Assembly: GCA_037045645.1 (NCBI GenBank)
Contig: JBAOIH010000002.1
Coordinates: 1-64,000, forward strand
DNA from: Nocardioides sp.
GTDB lineage: Bacteria; Actinomycetota; Actinomycetes; Propionibacteriales; Nocardioidaceae
Length of the DNA stretch: 64,000 bases
Direction: 5' to 3'
Shown: one piece after another, positions 1-9,343 of the stretch
Numbering within the stretch: position 1 is the stretch's first letter
How the letters are laid out: each line of letters opens with the position of its first letter
Program-made: the position numbers and the translations under genes
Notes under the pieces: generated by a model
Seen by the model: the letters and a program-made list of their open reading frames with translations, nothing else
Told to the model about the DNA's origin: nothing
Databases searched by the model: none

Positions 1-1
1 G

Positions 2-978
2 GAATCTCGCCGGATCGAGGCCTTCCGCAACGCCGCGCGGGTGATCTTGCCGCTGGACACGGACGAAGTGGCCGCGCGCGCCGCGGGCGGCACCCTGACC
101 CAGTTGGCCGGGATCGGGGCGAGCACGGCAGCCGTCATTGCCGATGTCGTAGCCGGTCGAGTGCCTGATCGGCTCTCCAAACTGGAGCAGACCGCCGGGC
201 CTGTTGGCTCCCGGAGGGCGAGAGTTGCGCGCGAAACTGCGCGGAGATCTGCACTCCCACTCGGACTGGTCCGATGGTGGCTCGCCGATCGAGGAGATGG
301 CGTTCACGGCGCTGGAACTGGGTCACGAATACCTCGTACTGACCGACCACTCGCCGCGGCTCAAGGTCGCCCGCGGACTCAGCGCCGAGCGTCTGGCCCG
401 ACAACTCGACGTCATCGAGGCCGTCAACGACCATCTGGACGGAGGCTTCACGTTGCTCAAGGGCATCGAGGTCGACATCCTCGACGACGGCAGCCTGGAC
501 CAGACCGACCAGATGCTGGCGCGTCTGGACGTACGAGTGGCCAGCGTCCACTCCAAGCTGCGGATGGAGTCCACGGCGATGACGCGTCGGATGATCGGGG
601 CCGTACGCAACCCGTTCACCAACGTGCTGGGCCACTGCACCGGGCGGATGGTGATGGGCAATCGCGGCACCCGGCCGCAGAGCGAGTTCGACGCTCGCGC
701 GGTGTTCGAGGCCTGTCGCGACCACGACGTCGCAGTCGAGATCAATTCGCGTCCCGAGCGACGCGATCCACCCACGCCGCTGCTCGAACTGGCCCGCGAC
801 GTGGGTTGCCTGTTCTCGATCGACTCCGACTCCCACGCTCCGGGGCAACTGGACATGCTCGACTACGGCTGCGAACGCGCGGAAGCCGCGGGGATCGATC
901 CTGCACGGATCGTGAACACCTGGCCGCGGGAACGTCTGCTGGCGTGGGCCGCGCACAGGTGTCGGCGAGTCCGGCTAA
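2..978 (+). CDS. PHP-domain phosphoesterase (5' truncated, one or two apparent frameshifts)
   Basis: The window opens inside this gene, so its N-terminus is missing. The first 65 or so residues are a helix-hairpin-helix segment of the DNA polymerase X/PHP type (LPLDTDEVAARAAGG, then TQLAGIGASTA). The PHP metallophosphoesterase domain follows, with metal-ligand motifs DLHSHSDWSDGG, TDHSPR, KGIEVDI, SVHSKLRM, GHCTGR, EINSRP and DSDSHAP. The HhH part and the PHP part lie in different frames; skipping one base near 200 joins them. After NTWPRERLLAWAAH the frame has no stop before the next gene, but a second one-base skip near 955 reaches TAA at 976-978, which I take as the probable end. The family hydrolyses phosphoesters; the substrate is unknown. 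Confidence 0.8.
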
Positions 979-989
979 CGTGCACAGGC

Positions 990-1515
990 ATGGCCGAGCC
1001 GGAGATCGTCGTACGCCGTTCGAAGCGGCGCAAGCGCACCGTGTCGGCCTACCGCGACGGCGATCAGATCGTGGTGCTGATGCCGGCCAGCCTGACCAAG
1101 GCCCAGGAGCGGGAGTGGATCGAGGACATGGTCAAGCGACTGGAGGCCGCCGGAGAGTCGCAAGCGCCCCAGCGACGAGGAGTTGCTGGCGCGCGCACGG
1201 CGGCTCAGCGACGAATATCTGGGCGGGTTGGCAGAGCCGGCGTCGGTGCGGTGGGTGACCAATCAGCGTGCCCGGTGGGGATCGTGTACGCCGGGGGAGC
1301 GATCGATCCGGTTGTCTCAGCGGTTGCAGGAGATGCCCAGTTGGGTCGTGGACTACGTGCTGGTGCACGAACTCGCCCACTTGTTGGAGCGCGGCCACAA
1401 CGCCGACTTCTGGGCGTGGGTGGACCGTTATCCCCGAGCCGAACGAGCCAAGGGCTTTCTCGAGGGCTGGTCGGCAGCGGCAAAACTGGACCCGCCGCCG
1501 GGGGACGTCGAGTGA
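990..1515 (+). CDS. YgjP/SprT-like M48-type zinc metallopeptidase (apparent frameshift)
   Basis: A cytoplasmic metal-dependent hydrolase of the YgjP/DUF45 family, about 174 residues after correction. It starts at ATG 990 (MAEPEIVVRRSKRRKRTVSA), a typical start for this family. The catalytic zinc motif HELAH is in VLVHELAHLLERGH, with the family signature RWGSC upstream. The N-terminal 57 or so residues and the rest are in different frames; dropping one base around 1153-1161 joins EDMVKRLEAAGE to KRPSDEELLARA. In the uncorrected sequence the N-terminal part is in the same open frame as the PHP gene, which looks like an artefact of the indels. The stop TGA (1513-1515) lies next to the convergent NUDIX gene. 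Confidence 0.82.
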
Positions 1516-1516
1516 C

Positions 1517-2065
1517 TCAGCCGAGCAGGTGACCTTGCGCGAGCGCGATCAGGTCGTGCATCTCCGGCTCCAGGTCGGGCAGCGCGCGCACCGGCCACCA
1601 ACGTACGTCCAGTGACTCTTCGCTGGTCGCGTGCTCAGCACCGGGCCCGGCCAGTGCTGCGTAGCGCACATCCAGATGCTGCACCGGGCCACGCGGATCA
1701 CAGAACGGCACGGTGTGTTCGGACAGTTGCAGGGGCTCGGCCGACAAGACCAGGTCGACCAGTCCGGACTCCTCCACACCCTCGCGTAGGGCAGCGCCAC
1801 GCAACGATGCGTCCTGCGCCTCGCAGTGCCCGCCGAAGTGGAACCAGCGCCGCGCCTTCCTGTGCAGGTTGAGCAGCACCTCGTCGCCGTCTGCCGACAA
1901 CACCAGCACCCCGGCCGTGATGTGGTCGGGGAAGCAGTCGCGCCTCATCCCGCTCGGATGCACCGCGAGATGTCGTACAAACCGCTCTTGCAACGCCTCC
2001 TGCGCAGCGGTGGGCGCCGACCAGCGGCGCAACGCCGCGAGGCCATCGGCGTGCAGAGCGCTCAC
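1517..2065 (-). CDS. NUDIX hydrolase
   Basis: A 182-residue NUDIX-fold hydrolase of nucleoside diphosphates linked to another moiety; the substrate is not predictable. The NUDIX box runs from GHCEAQDASLRG through REGVEESGL around residues 79-101, with the catalytic REGVEE core intact. An HxGGH-like segment (WFHFGGH) precedes it, as in many NUDIX proteins. GTG start at 2065 overlaps the stop of the upstream Zincin_2 gene as GTGA, so the two are translationally coupled. It converges with the metallopeptidase gene with almost no intergenic space. Confidence 0.85.
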   Translation of the reverse strand: MSALHADGLAALRRWSAPTAAQEALQERFVRHLAVHPSGMRRDCFPDHITAGVLVLSADGDEVLLNLHRKARRWFHFGGHCEAQDASLRGAALREGVEESGLVDLVLSAEPLQLSEHTVPFCDPRGPVQHLDVRYAALAGPGAEHATSEESLDVRWWPVRALPDLEPEMHDLIALAQGHLLG

Positions 2066-3459
2066 TCCTTGGGGACCTCGGGACCGGACGCGCCGCCCAT
2101 GCCCTCGTCGAGGATCGCGTTGAGGCCTGCCTCGAAGTCTGCGTCGCTGAGCGAGTCGATCGCCGTGGCGCCCTCACGGAAGCCGAGGGGGTCGTCGAGG
2201 TCCTCGGCGGTGGGCAGCAGGTGCGGCGACATCCAGACGCCGTCGCGTGCTTCGGCGCCCTGACGCGTACGCAGGGAGCCCCACAAGGTGGAAGCTTCGC
2301 GCAGGCGTCGCGGGCGCAGTTCGAGGCCGACCAGGGAGGCGAAGGTCTCCTCGGCGGGACCGCCCGCGGCGCGGCGACGGCGTACGGCCTCCTGCAACTT
2401 GGTGGCGGCAGGCATCCGCTCGGCCGTGGCCTGGCTGACGACCTCGTCGACCCAGCCCTCGATCAGCGCCAGCGTCACCTCGATGCGACCGAGCGCGGCC
2501 TGTTGGGCGGGAGAGTCCTCGAGGTCGAACATGCCGCCCGACAACATCTCCTGCATCGCGGCCGGGTTGGACATGTCGAGGCCGCGCATCTTGTCCTCGA
2601 TCGCACTGGTGTTGATCTGCGAGCCGGTGGCGTAGTCGCGGATCGCGCCGATCAGGTGGTCACGTAGCCAGGGAACGCCGGCGAAGAGGCGTTGGTGGGC
2701 GGCCTCACGCAGCGCGAGATAGAGGCGTACGTCCTCCTCGGTCACGTCGTCCAGATCGGCGGCGAACTCGGCGACGTTGGCCGGGACGAGAGCAGCACGG
2801 CCGGGAGCGCCCAGCGGGATGCCGATCTCGCAAGCCCCCAGCACCTCACCCGCCAGCGCGCCGAGGCCGGCGCCGACCTGACCGGCGACCATCCCGCCGC
2901 TGGCCTGCTTGATCATGCCGAGCAACGGACCAGCCATCGCGCGAGCCTCCTCAGGCAGGGCGTCACCGAGCGCGTCGGTCGCCGAAGCGGCCACCGGTTC
3001 GACCAGCACCTTCCAGACGTCGGCGGTGTTGACCAGCCACTCGGCGCGCGACCAGGCGGTGCTGCTGGTGATGCCGCTGGGGAAGTCGGTCGCGGTATCC
3101 AGCCAGTGGTCGGCCAGCCGCAGCGCATCCGCCACGTCCGCCTGTGCGGACGCGGACACGGACGGGTCGGGCTGTTTGATCTGTTTGCGCGCCATGTCGA
3201 GCGCCGCGTCCCAGTTCACCGGGCCGTCGTGCGGCTGCATCATCGACTGCATCTGGGCGAACAGCTTGCCGAGGTCGAACTGCGCGCCGGGCGCCCCTGG
3301 TGCACCCAGGGCGCCCAGGATCGCGGAGAGGTCGGGCATTTGGCCACCGGCGCCCATTCCTCCGGGACCGAAAAGCCCCTCGAACGGGGTGCCCTTGAAG
3401 GGGTTGTTGTCGTCGGGTCCGCGCTCGGGGGAGTCGTCGTCGCCGGGGTTGTTGCTCAT
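2062..3459 (-). CDS. Zinc-dependent metalloprotease-like protein, Zincin_2/DUF2342 family
   Basis: A 465-residue protein of the actinobacterial Zincin_2 (DUF2342, 'coenzyme F420 biosynthesis-associated') family. The start is ATG 3459 (MSNNPGDDDSPERG), not the further-upstream open frame, because homologues begin with a Gly/Pro/Asp-rich tail. The first 80 residues are low complexity (FGPGGMGAGGQMPD). The catalytic region includes VRLYLALREAAHQRLF and later ALIEGWVDEVVSQA, the family's substitute for a classic HExxH. The biological role is unclear despite the F420 label. Divergent from moaE across a 73-bp gap that must hold both promoters; coupled to the NUDIX gene downstream. Confidence 0.82.
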   Translation of the reverse strand: MSNNPGDDDSPERGPDDNNPFKGTPFEGLFGPGGMGAGGQMPDLSAILGALGAPGAPGAQFDLGKLFAQMQSMMQPHDGPVNWDAALDMARKQIKQPDPSVSASAQADVADALRLADHWLDTATDFPSGITSSTAWSRAEWLVNTADVWKVLVEPVAASATDALGDALPEEARAMAGPLLGMIKQASGGMVAGQVGAGLGALAGEVLGACEIGIPLGAPGRAALVPANVAEFAADLDDVTEEDVRLYLALREAAHQRLFAGVPWLRDHLIGAIRDYATGSQINTSAIEDKMRGLDMSNPAAMQEMLSGGMFDLEDSPAQQAALGRIEVTLALIEGWVDEVVSQATAERMPAATKLQEAVRRRRAAGGPAEETFASLVGLELRPRRLREASTLWGSLRTRQGAEARDGVWMSPHLLPTAEDLDDPLGFREGATAIDSLSDADFEAGLNAILDEGMGGASGPEVPKE

Positions 3460-3532
3460 GTCCACCAAACTACCTGCGCCTCGGATTCGTTCCCACCCTC
3501 TCGAGAACACCGTCACGATTAGGCTCGCCCAC

Positions 3533-3955
3533 ATGAGCGTCGTACGACTGGTGGCACTGCGCGAGACCCCGTTGGCTGCCGACGAGGTGATCGGTGCCCT
3601 CGACGACGAGGCCTCCGGTGGGCTCACCCTGTTCGTGGGGCGAGTGCGCGATCACGATGGTGGGCGCGACGTCGAGGGGCTGGAGTATTCGGCGCACCCC
3701 ACCGCCGAGGCGAAGCTGCGCGAGGTCTGCGAACGGATCGGGCGGGCGTACGACGTGCATGGCGTGGCGGCCGTGCACCGGGTCGGCACTTTGGCGATCG
3801 GTGACACGGCGGTGATCGTGGCGACCACGGCTTCGCATCGTGGTGAGGCGTTCGAGGCATCCAAGGCGCTGATCGACACCTTGAAGTCCGAGGTGCCGAT
3901 CTGGAAGCACCAGCGGTTCACCGACGGCGACGACGAGTGGGTCGGCACCCCCTAG
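3533..3955 (+). CDS. moaE: Molybdopterin synthase catalytic subunit MoaE
   Basis: The 140-residue large subunit of molybdopterin synthase, which transfers sulfur from the MoaD C-terminus to cyclic pyranopterin monophosphate. Diagnostic segments are GGLTLFVGRVRDHD, the LEYSAHPTAEAKL motif, VAAVHRVGTLAIGD and the C-terminal VPIWKHQRFTDGDDEWVG, which carries the catalytic lysine region. Length matches the family. ATG 3533 is the first in-frame start after the divergent promoter region. No moaD or other molybdenum-cofactor gene is adjacent, so this is an isolated copy, as is common in this actinobacterial neighbourhood. Confidence 0.92.
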   Translation: MSVVRLVALRETPLAADEVIGALDDEASGGLTLFVGRVRDHDGGRDVEGLEYSAHPTAEAKLREVCERIGRAYDVHGVAAVHRVGTLAIGDTAVIVATTASHRGEAFEASKALIDTLKSEVPIWKHQRFTDGDDEWVGTP

Positions 3956-4005
3956 GTTCCGCGCGCCTGCCCCCGCGTACGTTCCCAAGCCCCTAACCTC
4001 GCAAC

Positions 4006-4248
4006 GTGACTATCCTCCTCTGGCTGGTGCCGGCCCTGGTCGCGACCTGCCTGTCCATGGTCTGGGTGTCCTGGCATGGACGCGATCGGACCGACGAGGC
4101 CGACCGCGAGGAGCGGCTGGTCAAGTTCGCCGCGGCGATGGAGCGCGATTCACGCGTACGCCGTGATGTCAGGCCGGTGTCACAACGCGAGCGCAGCACC
4201 GGGATCGCGGTCCGGCGCACCCGCGAGGACCGCGCGGGCGCGGCCTGA
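4006..4248 (+). CDS. Small single-pass membrane protein
   Basis: An 80-residue protein starting at GTG 4006. Residues 2-23 (TILLWLVPALVATCLSMVWV) are one hydrophobic segment, so it is probably anchored by its N-terminus. The rest is strongly charged and arginine-rich (GRDRTDEADREERLVKFAAAM, then RRTREDRAGAA) and would face the cytoplasm. Small proteins of this type commonly sit between moaE and the PDZ protease gene in nocardioform genomes, which supports it being real. No function can be assigned. Confidence 0.6.
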   Translation: MTILLWLVPALVATCLSMVWVSWHGRDRTDEADREERLVKFAAAMERDSRVRRDVRPVSQRERSTGIAVRRTREDRAGAA

Positions 4249-4286
4249 ACTGCTCGAATTTCGGGGGCAGTGAGAGGCTTGCGCGC

Positions 4287-5384
4287 GTGAGTGAGGCGCG
4301 CCGGGGTCTGCTGCCCAAGACCTGGACGCTGCTGATCGGGTTCCCGCTGTTCTTGGCGCTGTGGATCGCGGCGTTGCTGTTGCCGATGCCCTACGTCACG
4401 TATGCACCGGGTCTGACCACCGATGTGCTCGGACAGCAGGACGGCAAGGAGATCATCTCCGTGACCGGACACAAGACCTACCGCGACGACGGGCAACTGC
4501 GGATGACGACCGTGTACGTCAGTCAGCCCGGTGCGCGCGTGAACATCTTCCAGGTGCTGGGTGCATACCTCGACGACGAACAGGCCGTCTATCCGTACGC
4601 CTCGATCTATCGCCCCGACGAGACCCGCGACGAGGCACGCCGCGAATCGGCGCTGCAGATGGTCAGCAGCCAGGACCTCGCGGTGGCGGCGGCGCTGCGG
4701 GAGATGGGGTACGACCTGCCGATCGCCACGAAGGTCCAGGAAGTCACGACCGGGATGCCGGCCGACGGTGCGTTGAAGGTCGGCGACCAACTCGTACGCG
4801 TGCAGGGCAAGCGGATCCGTCGCCCCCAGCAGGTGCTGACGGCGGTCAAGGACGTGCGACCCGGCGATCAGGTCACTTTGGAGATCTTGCGCGACGGCAA
4901 GCCGCTGACGGTCAAGGTGGACACGGTGGCAGTCGAGGGCAAGGCGAAGATGGGCATCGTGCCCGGCCCCAGTTATGAGTTTCCGTTCGACGTGCACGTC
5001 AACATTCCGCCCAACATCGGCGGGCCGAGTGCCGGTCTGATGTTCTCTTTGGCTATCTACGACACTCTGACTCCGGGGTCATTGACCGACGACCAGGTGG
5101 TTGCGGGGACCGGCACGATCGACGAGTCGGGCAAGGTAGGACCCATCGGGGGGATCGCCCAGAAGATTGTGGCGGCGCGAGACGCGGGTGCGAGCCTGTT
5201 CTTCGTCCCCCCCGACAATTGCGACGAGGCGGCGCAAGCCGAAGACGAAGGGCTGAACGAGAACATGGTGCTGGTCAAGGCGACGACGATGCATGACGCG
5301 GTGGCCAGCGTCGAGAAGTGGACCGCGGACAACGACGCCTCCTTGCCGATGTGCACCGCGGCGGACATCAAGGCCGCGTCATGA
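4287..5384 (+). CDS. PDZ-domain Lon-like (S16) membrane serine protease, YlbL type
   Basis: A 365-residue membrane-anchored protease. One transmembrane helix lies near residues 14-35 (LLIGFPLFLALWIAALLLP); an extracytoplasmic PDZ domain follows (about 145-215, with GALKVGDQLVRVQGK), then a Lon-type S16 domain. The catalytic serine is in NIGGPSAGLMFSLAIYD, and the dyad lysine is in IDESGKVGPIGGIAQKIVAA. The family acts in cell-envelope quality control in Gram-positives. The stop overlaps the next gene's ATG as ATGA at 5381-5384, giving a coupled three-gene run with the PPA1309 and UPF0182 genes. Confidence 0.9.
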   Translation: MSEARRGLLPKTWTLLIGFPLFLALWIAALLLPMPYVTYAPGLTTDVLGQQDGKEIISVTGHKTYRDDGQLRMTTVYVSQPGARVNIFQVLGAYLDDEQAVYPYASIYRPDETRDEARRESALQMVSSQDLAVAAALREMGYDLPIATKVQEVTTGMPADGALKVGDQLVRVQGKRIRRPQQVLTAVKDVRPGDQVTLEILRDGKPLTVKVDTVAVEGKAKMGIVPGPSYEFPFDVHVNIPPNIGGPSAGLMFSLAIYDTLTPGSLTDDQVVAGTGTIDESGKVGPIGGIAQKIVAARDAGASLFFVPPDNCDEAAQAEDEGLNENMVLVKATTMHDAVASVEKWTADNDASLPMCTAADIKAAS

Positions 5385-5917
5385 GCGCCGGCGACCACCT
5401 TCCGCGTGCGGTCGAGGAGATCGAGGCCCACGTCGCGGACCTCGGCTGGGACCGACCCTCGGCGTTGTTCGCGCTCGTCGAGACCGCACAGTTGCTCGCT
5501 GAGCAGCCCGAGCTTGCCGACGCACTCGGCCTCGGTGTCGACGCGACGGGTCTGACCCCGATCGAGCAGGAGGGCTTGGCGCCCGGCGAAGTGCTGGAAG
5601 AAGTCCTGGCCACGATCATCTGGCCACCCGCGGTCGTGGGGGCTGCAGCGGTCGTCGAACGGATCGTGTTGCCCCCGGCCACCGACGGACAGATCCCGGA
5701 GGACCCCGAGGAGGCCGAGGTGTTCGCCCGTGAGCACCCGGACCGCGAAGAGGTACGCATCGTGGCTGGCGTGACGCGCGACGGTGCGGCGCACTGTGCC
5801 TTGCGGCTGCGCTCTCACGATGAGCCCGAATCCGTGGTGGTGGGCGAGGATCTGGTGCCCAACCTGGTGATCGCGCTGCGGGCCACCTTGCAAGACGACG
5901 AGGAGGGCTCGGCGTGA
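5381..5917 (+). CDS. PPA1309-family conserved protein
   Basis: A 178-residue soluble acidic protein recognised by its position and by family-typical segments: HVADLGWDRPSALFALV, LEEVLATIIWPPAVVGAA and PNLVIALRATLQDDE. It belongs to a family of uncharacterised actinobacterial proteins always found next to the YlbL-type protease and UPF0182 genes. ATG 5381 overlaps the upstream stop, and its TGA overlaps the GTG start of the next gene (GTGA, 5914-5917). Those overlaps at both ends fix the reading frame. Function unknown. Confidence 0.85.
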   Translation: MSAGDHLPRAVEEIEAHVADLGWDRPSALFALVETAQLLAEQPELADALGLGVDATGLTPIEQEGLAPGEVLEEVLATIIWPPAVVGAAAVVERIVLPPATDGQIPEDPEEAEVFAREHPDREEVRIVAGVTRDGAAHCALRLRSHDEPESVVVGEDLVPNLVIALRATLQDDEEGSA

Positions 5918-8806
5918 GTCTGCGAGCACCCGCACCCGCACCCGCACCCCGGCCGACCAGACCACGCGCGCTGGGTGTGACCGCGGGGCTCCTGGTCATG
6001 GCGTTCCTGCTGCTCAGCGGGATGTCGACGTTGTGGACCGAGAAGTTGTGGTTCGACTCGGTCGACTTCGAGTCGGTCTTCGGCACGATGTTGTGGACCC
6101 GGGTCGGGTTGTTCTTGATCTTCGGCGCTGTGATGGCGCTGACCGTCGGGGCGAGCATGCTGATCGCCTACCGTGCGCGCCCGCTGTTTCGGCCCTCGAC
6201 CCCGGACCAGCTCGGCCTGGCTCGCTACCGCGATGCGGTGGTTCCCGTACGCACCTGGTTGATGGGCATCTTCGCCCTGGTGGTCGGCAGCTTCGCCGGG
6301 CTCAGCGCAGCGGGTCAGTGGCGTGGTTATCTGTTGTGGCGTTATGGCGGCTCGTTCGGCACCGAGGATCCGTACTTCGGCCGCGATGCCGGCTTCTATG
6401 TCTTCGACCTCCCGTGGTGGCAGTTCATCGTGGACTTCCTGATGGCGGTCGCAGTCTTGTCGTTCCTGTTCGCCCTGGGCGTGCATTACCTCTTCGGCGG
6501 CATCAGGTTGCAGTCGTCACGCGATCGGCTCAGCCCGGCTGCGCAGGTGCAACTGTCGGTGCTGCTCGGCATCTTCGTGCTGCTGAAGGGCGTCGACTAT
6601 TGGCTGGGCCGCTACGACGTGCTCAGCGCGCGCGGTTCGCTGATCACGGGGATGAACTACACCGACGAGCACGCGGTGGTGCCCGCTCGCGAGATCCTCG
6701 CGGGGATCGCGGTGATCTGTGCGTTGCTGTTCTTCGCCAACATCCGGCAGCGCACCTGGCGTCTGCCCGCCACCGGTCTGGCGCTGATGTTCGTCTCCTC
6801 GGTGCTGCTCGGCCTGATCTGGCCGGGGCTGCTGCAGCAGCTCTCGGTCAACCCGTCGCCCGGCGACAAGGAAGCGCCCTACATCGCGCGCAACATGGAG
6901 GCGACCAGGTTGGCGTACGGCATCGACTCCGTCGAAACGACCGAGTATGCCGGCAAGGTCGCCCAGGATTCTCGCTATCGCGATATCGCCTCCCAGACGT
7001 CCTCGCTGCCGATCGTGGATCCGTTGCTCGTCCAGCGCAGCTTCGAGCAGGAGCAGCAGATCCGGGCGTACTACGCGGTCGCTCCGGTCCTCGACGTCGA
7101 CCGATATCTGCTGGACGGCAGGGTGCGCGCGCTGGCGTTGGGCGTACGCGAGCTCGACCAGTCCGGGCTCGACGAGAGCAGCCGCAACTGGTCCAACCTG
7201 CACACCGTCTACACCCACGGCAACGGCGTGATCGCGGCGTACGCCAACCAGCGTCCGCTCGACAACAAGACCCAGGGCGGCACGGTGCAGTGGGCCGAGG
7301 GCCAGGAGGCGGGGGAGCGGGCGCTGAGCGACCTCTCGCCCGACGGTTATGAGCCGCGGGTCTACTTCGGTGAGCGGAGCCCGTCGTACTCCATCGTCGG
7401 CAAGGCTCCCGGTGGTGAGGATCGCGAACTCGATGTGGCCGGTGGCGGCGTCGCCGGCACTACGACGTACGAGGGTCAGGGCGGCGTCGAGGTGGGCTCG
7501 CTGTGGCGCAAGGTGCTGTTCGCGATGAAGTTCGGCGAACCCAAGATCGTGCTGTCGGAGCGGGTCCACGAGAACTCCAAGATCCTCTTCGACCGGCATC
7601 CGGCCGACATGGTGCGCAAGACCGCGCCGTGGCTCACGCTCGACTCCGATCCGTATCCGGCGGTGATCGACGGCAAGATCGTGTGGATCCTGGACGGCTA
7701 CACGATGACCAACAAGTTCCCGCAGGCGCAGTTGGGGTCGTTCGCCTCGATGACCGATGACGCGCTGACGACGCCGTCGGGCTTCCAGACGTTGCCGACC
7801 GACGAGATCAACTACATGCGCCAGGCGGTCAAGGCGACGGTCGACGCGTACGACGGCACCGTCACGCTGTATGCCTGGGACGAGGAGGACCCGATCCTGA
7901 AGGCGTGGCGGGCTGCGTTCCCGGGCGTCGTCAAGGATCGCTCCGAGATCCCAGAGTCGTTGCTCGCGCACCTGCGCTATCCCGAGGACCTGTTCAAGGT
8001 GCAGCGGTATCAGTTCGGCCGCTATCACGTGGATGATGCGCGTGAGTACTTCGAGCAGTCGTCTCGTTGGCAGGTCTCGCCTGATCCCGAGGACAAGAAC
8101 CGCCAGCAGCCGCCGTACCGCCTGTTCGTGGACGCGGCTGCCGGCACCGGCTCGGTCGACCCGGTCTGGTCGATGACCTCGGTGTTCCGGCCGTTGAAGA
8201 AGGACTCCGGCCCCGAGGCGCTGGTCGGCTTCATGAGTGTCGACTCCGATGCCACCGACCCGGAGAACTTCGGCAAGCTCAGGCTGCTCGAAGTGCCACT
8301 CGCCGACGCGCCACCGGGGCCGAGTCTGGTCTCTAACGAGATGCGCTCCAACGAGTCCGTGCGCGACGAGATCTTCAAGTTCACCTCGGCGGACATCAAG
8401 CCGAGTTATGGCAACCTCCTGACTATCCCGGTGGACGACGGCTTCATGTATGTGCAGCCCCTCTACGCCGCACGCGACACCTCCTCGTCGAGTCCGCTGA
8501 TCTTGACGTTCGTGCTGGTCTACTACGACGGCAAGGTCGGGATCTCCGAAACGCTCGACGGGGCGTTGCGGCAGGTGCTCGATGTGTCGTCGGAGGAGAC
8601 GCTGCCAGAGGGCACCGACATTCCGCAGGGCAAGCTTCTCCCCGCAGGTGCGCCGCCTGCTCGACCAGGCCGTCGCGTCGTACGCCCGGGCGGACGAGTT
8701 GCAGCGCAAGGGCGACACCGCCGGCTGGGTGGCCGAGTTGGAGAAGGCTCGCGAGTTCATCGATCAGGCGGCGGCGTTGTTGGACAGGCCGACCGAGAAG
8801 GATTGA
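5914..8806 (+). CDS. UPF0182-family large membrane protein (one apparent frameshift)
   Basis: About 963 residues after correction, the usual length for UPF0182. Roughly the first 310 residues hold seven transmembrane helices, beginning with LGVTAGLLVMAFLLLSGM. The rest is a large domain with YIARNMEATRLAYGID, LTLDSDPYPAVIDGKIVWILDGY and LYAWDEEDPIL. Near 8630 the frame must drop one base so that TDIPQG continues as FSPQVRRLLDQAVASYARADELQRKGD and stops at 8806. Without it, the frame runs through the tRNA gene, which is implausible. The role is unknown; it is conserved in Actinobacteria. Confidence 0.88.
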
Positions 8807-8852
8807 CGATTTGGTCCTGTTTGGGGCCCTCGCGTAATGTTCTCTTCACCGA

Positions 8853-8929
8853 CGCGGGGTGGAGCAGCTCGGTAGCTCGCTGGGCTCATAACCCAGAGGT
8901 CGCAGGTTCAAATCCTGCCCCCGCTACCA
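8853..8929 (+). tRNA. Initiator tRNA-fMet (CAT anticodon)
   Basis: A 77-nt gene that folds as a complete cloverleaf. Initiator hallmarks are a mismatched first acceptor pair (C1 opposite T72) and three consecutive G-C pairs in the anticodon stem (CTGGG, loop CTCATAA, CCCAG). The T-arm is GCAGG, loop TTCAAAT, CCTGC, and the 3' CCA is encoded. The excisionase and integrase genes start less than 200 bp downstream in the same orientation, so the 3' half of this gene is the probable attachment site of the ICE, kept intact by the inserted element. Confidence 0.97.
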
Positions 8930-8932
8930 AAT

Positions 8933-8974
8933 CAGGCCCGGGATTCAGTGCGAATCCCGGGCCTGAAAGTTTTT
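8933..8974 (+). terminator. Rho-independent terminator after tRNA-fMet
   Basis: A perfect 14-bp stem (CAGGCCCGGGATTC at 8933-8946 pairing with 8952-8965) has a five-base loop, followed by GAAAG and a run of five T. It lies four bases after the CCA of the tRNA and would end its transcript. It may belong to the chromosome or to the ICE end, because the attachment core lies just upstream. Confidence 0.88.
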
Positions 8975-9030
8975 GAGAATTGATCCATCCACCAGAAACC
9001 CTCCACTTTGAGTCGGTTCGTGGGGCACGG

Positions 9031-9052
9031 ACCAGACGCTCGTCTGACTGGT
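9031..9052. promoter_or_regulatory. Nested inverted repeat upstream of excisionase gene
   Basis: CAGACG (9033-9038) and CGTCTG (9041-9046) form a perfect six-base inverted repeat around CT. An outer ACCAG / CTGGT pair (9031-9035 and 9048-9052) shares the same region. It lies between the attachment side and the excisionase gene, where arm-type integrase sites or an Xis operator would be expected. The role is inferred from position only. Confidence 0.35.
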
Positions 9053-9109
9053 TCGTAGCGCTCCCGAACATCACCGACGGGTCCGGTCTTGGCTGCGCAC
9101 CTTGTGGGC

Positions 9110-9337
9110 ATGAAGACCGAGACCAACCCGTTGAGCGTGCTCGACCCGCTCGTCACGATCACCGAACTCGCCGAGTACCTCGGCGTGCCGGTCAAGACGA
9201 TCTACGAGTGGCGCCAGACCGGCCGAGGTCCGGTCGGCCTCCGCATTGGTCGACACGTGAAGTTCAGGATCAGCGACGTCCAAGCCTGGGTCGACGGTCT
9301 GCGCGACGTCCCGGGGCCGCGCTCGCCGAGCGAGTGA
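9110..9337 (+). CDS. xis: Excisionase / AlpA-like winged helix-turn-helix protein
   Basis: A 75-residue DNA-binding protein of the excisionase/MerR-like HTH_17 class. The core LVTITELAEYLGVPVKTIYEW is the recognition helix-turn-helix, followed by the wing GLRIGRHVKFRISDVQAWV. ATG 9110 (MKTETNPLSV) is preferred over an upstream TTG because the fold begins close to it. It ends six bases before the integrase start, so both are co-transcribed. Such proteins bend DNA at the attachment site and tip the integrase towards excision. Confidence 0.85.
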   Translation: MKTETNPLSVLDPLVTITELAEYLGVPVKTIYEWRQTGRGPVGLRIGRHVKFRISDVQAWVDGLRDVPGPRSPSE

Positions 9338-9343
9338 TGAGCC

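Noticed and set aside
990..1515. A genuine PHP-metallopeptidase fusion protein
   Set aside because: The shared frame exists only because of indels; each part starts and ends where separate homologues do, and ATG 990 is a typical metallopeptidase start.
6517..8760. A 747-residue minus-strand open frame over UPF0182
   Set aside because: Antisense shadow of a conserved membrane protein gene; histidine/arginine/aspartate-rich composition without domains.
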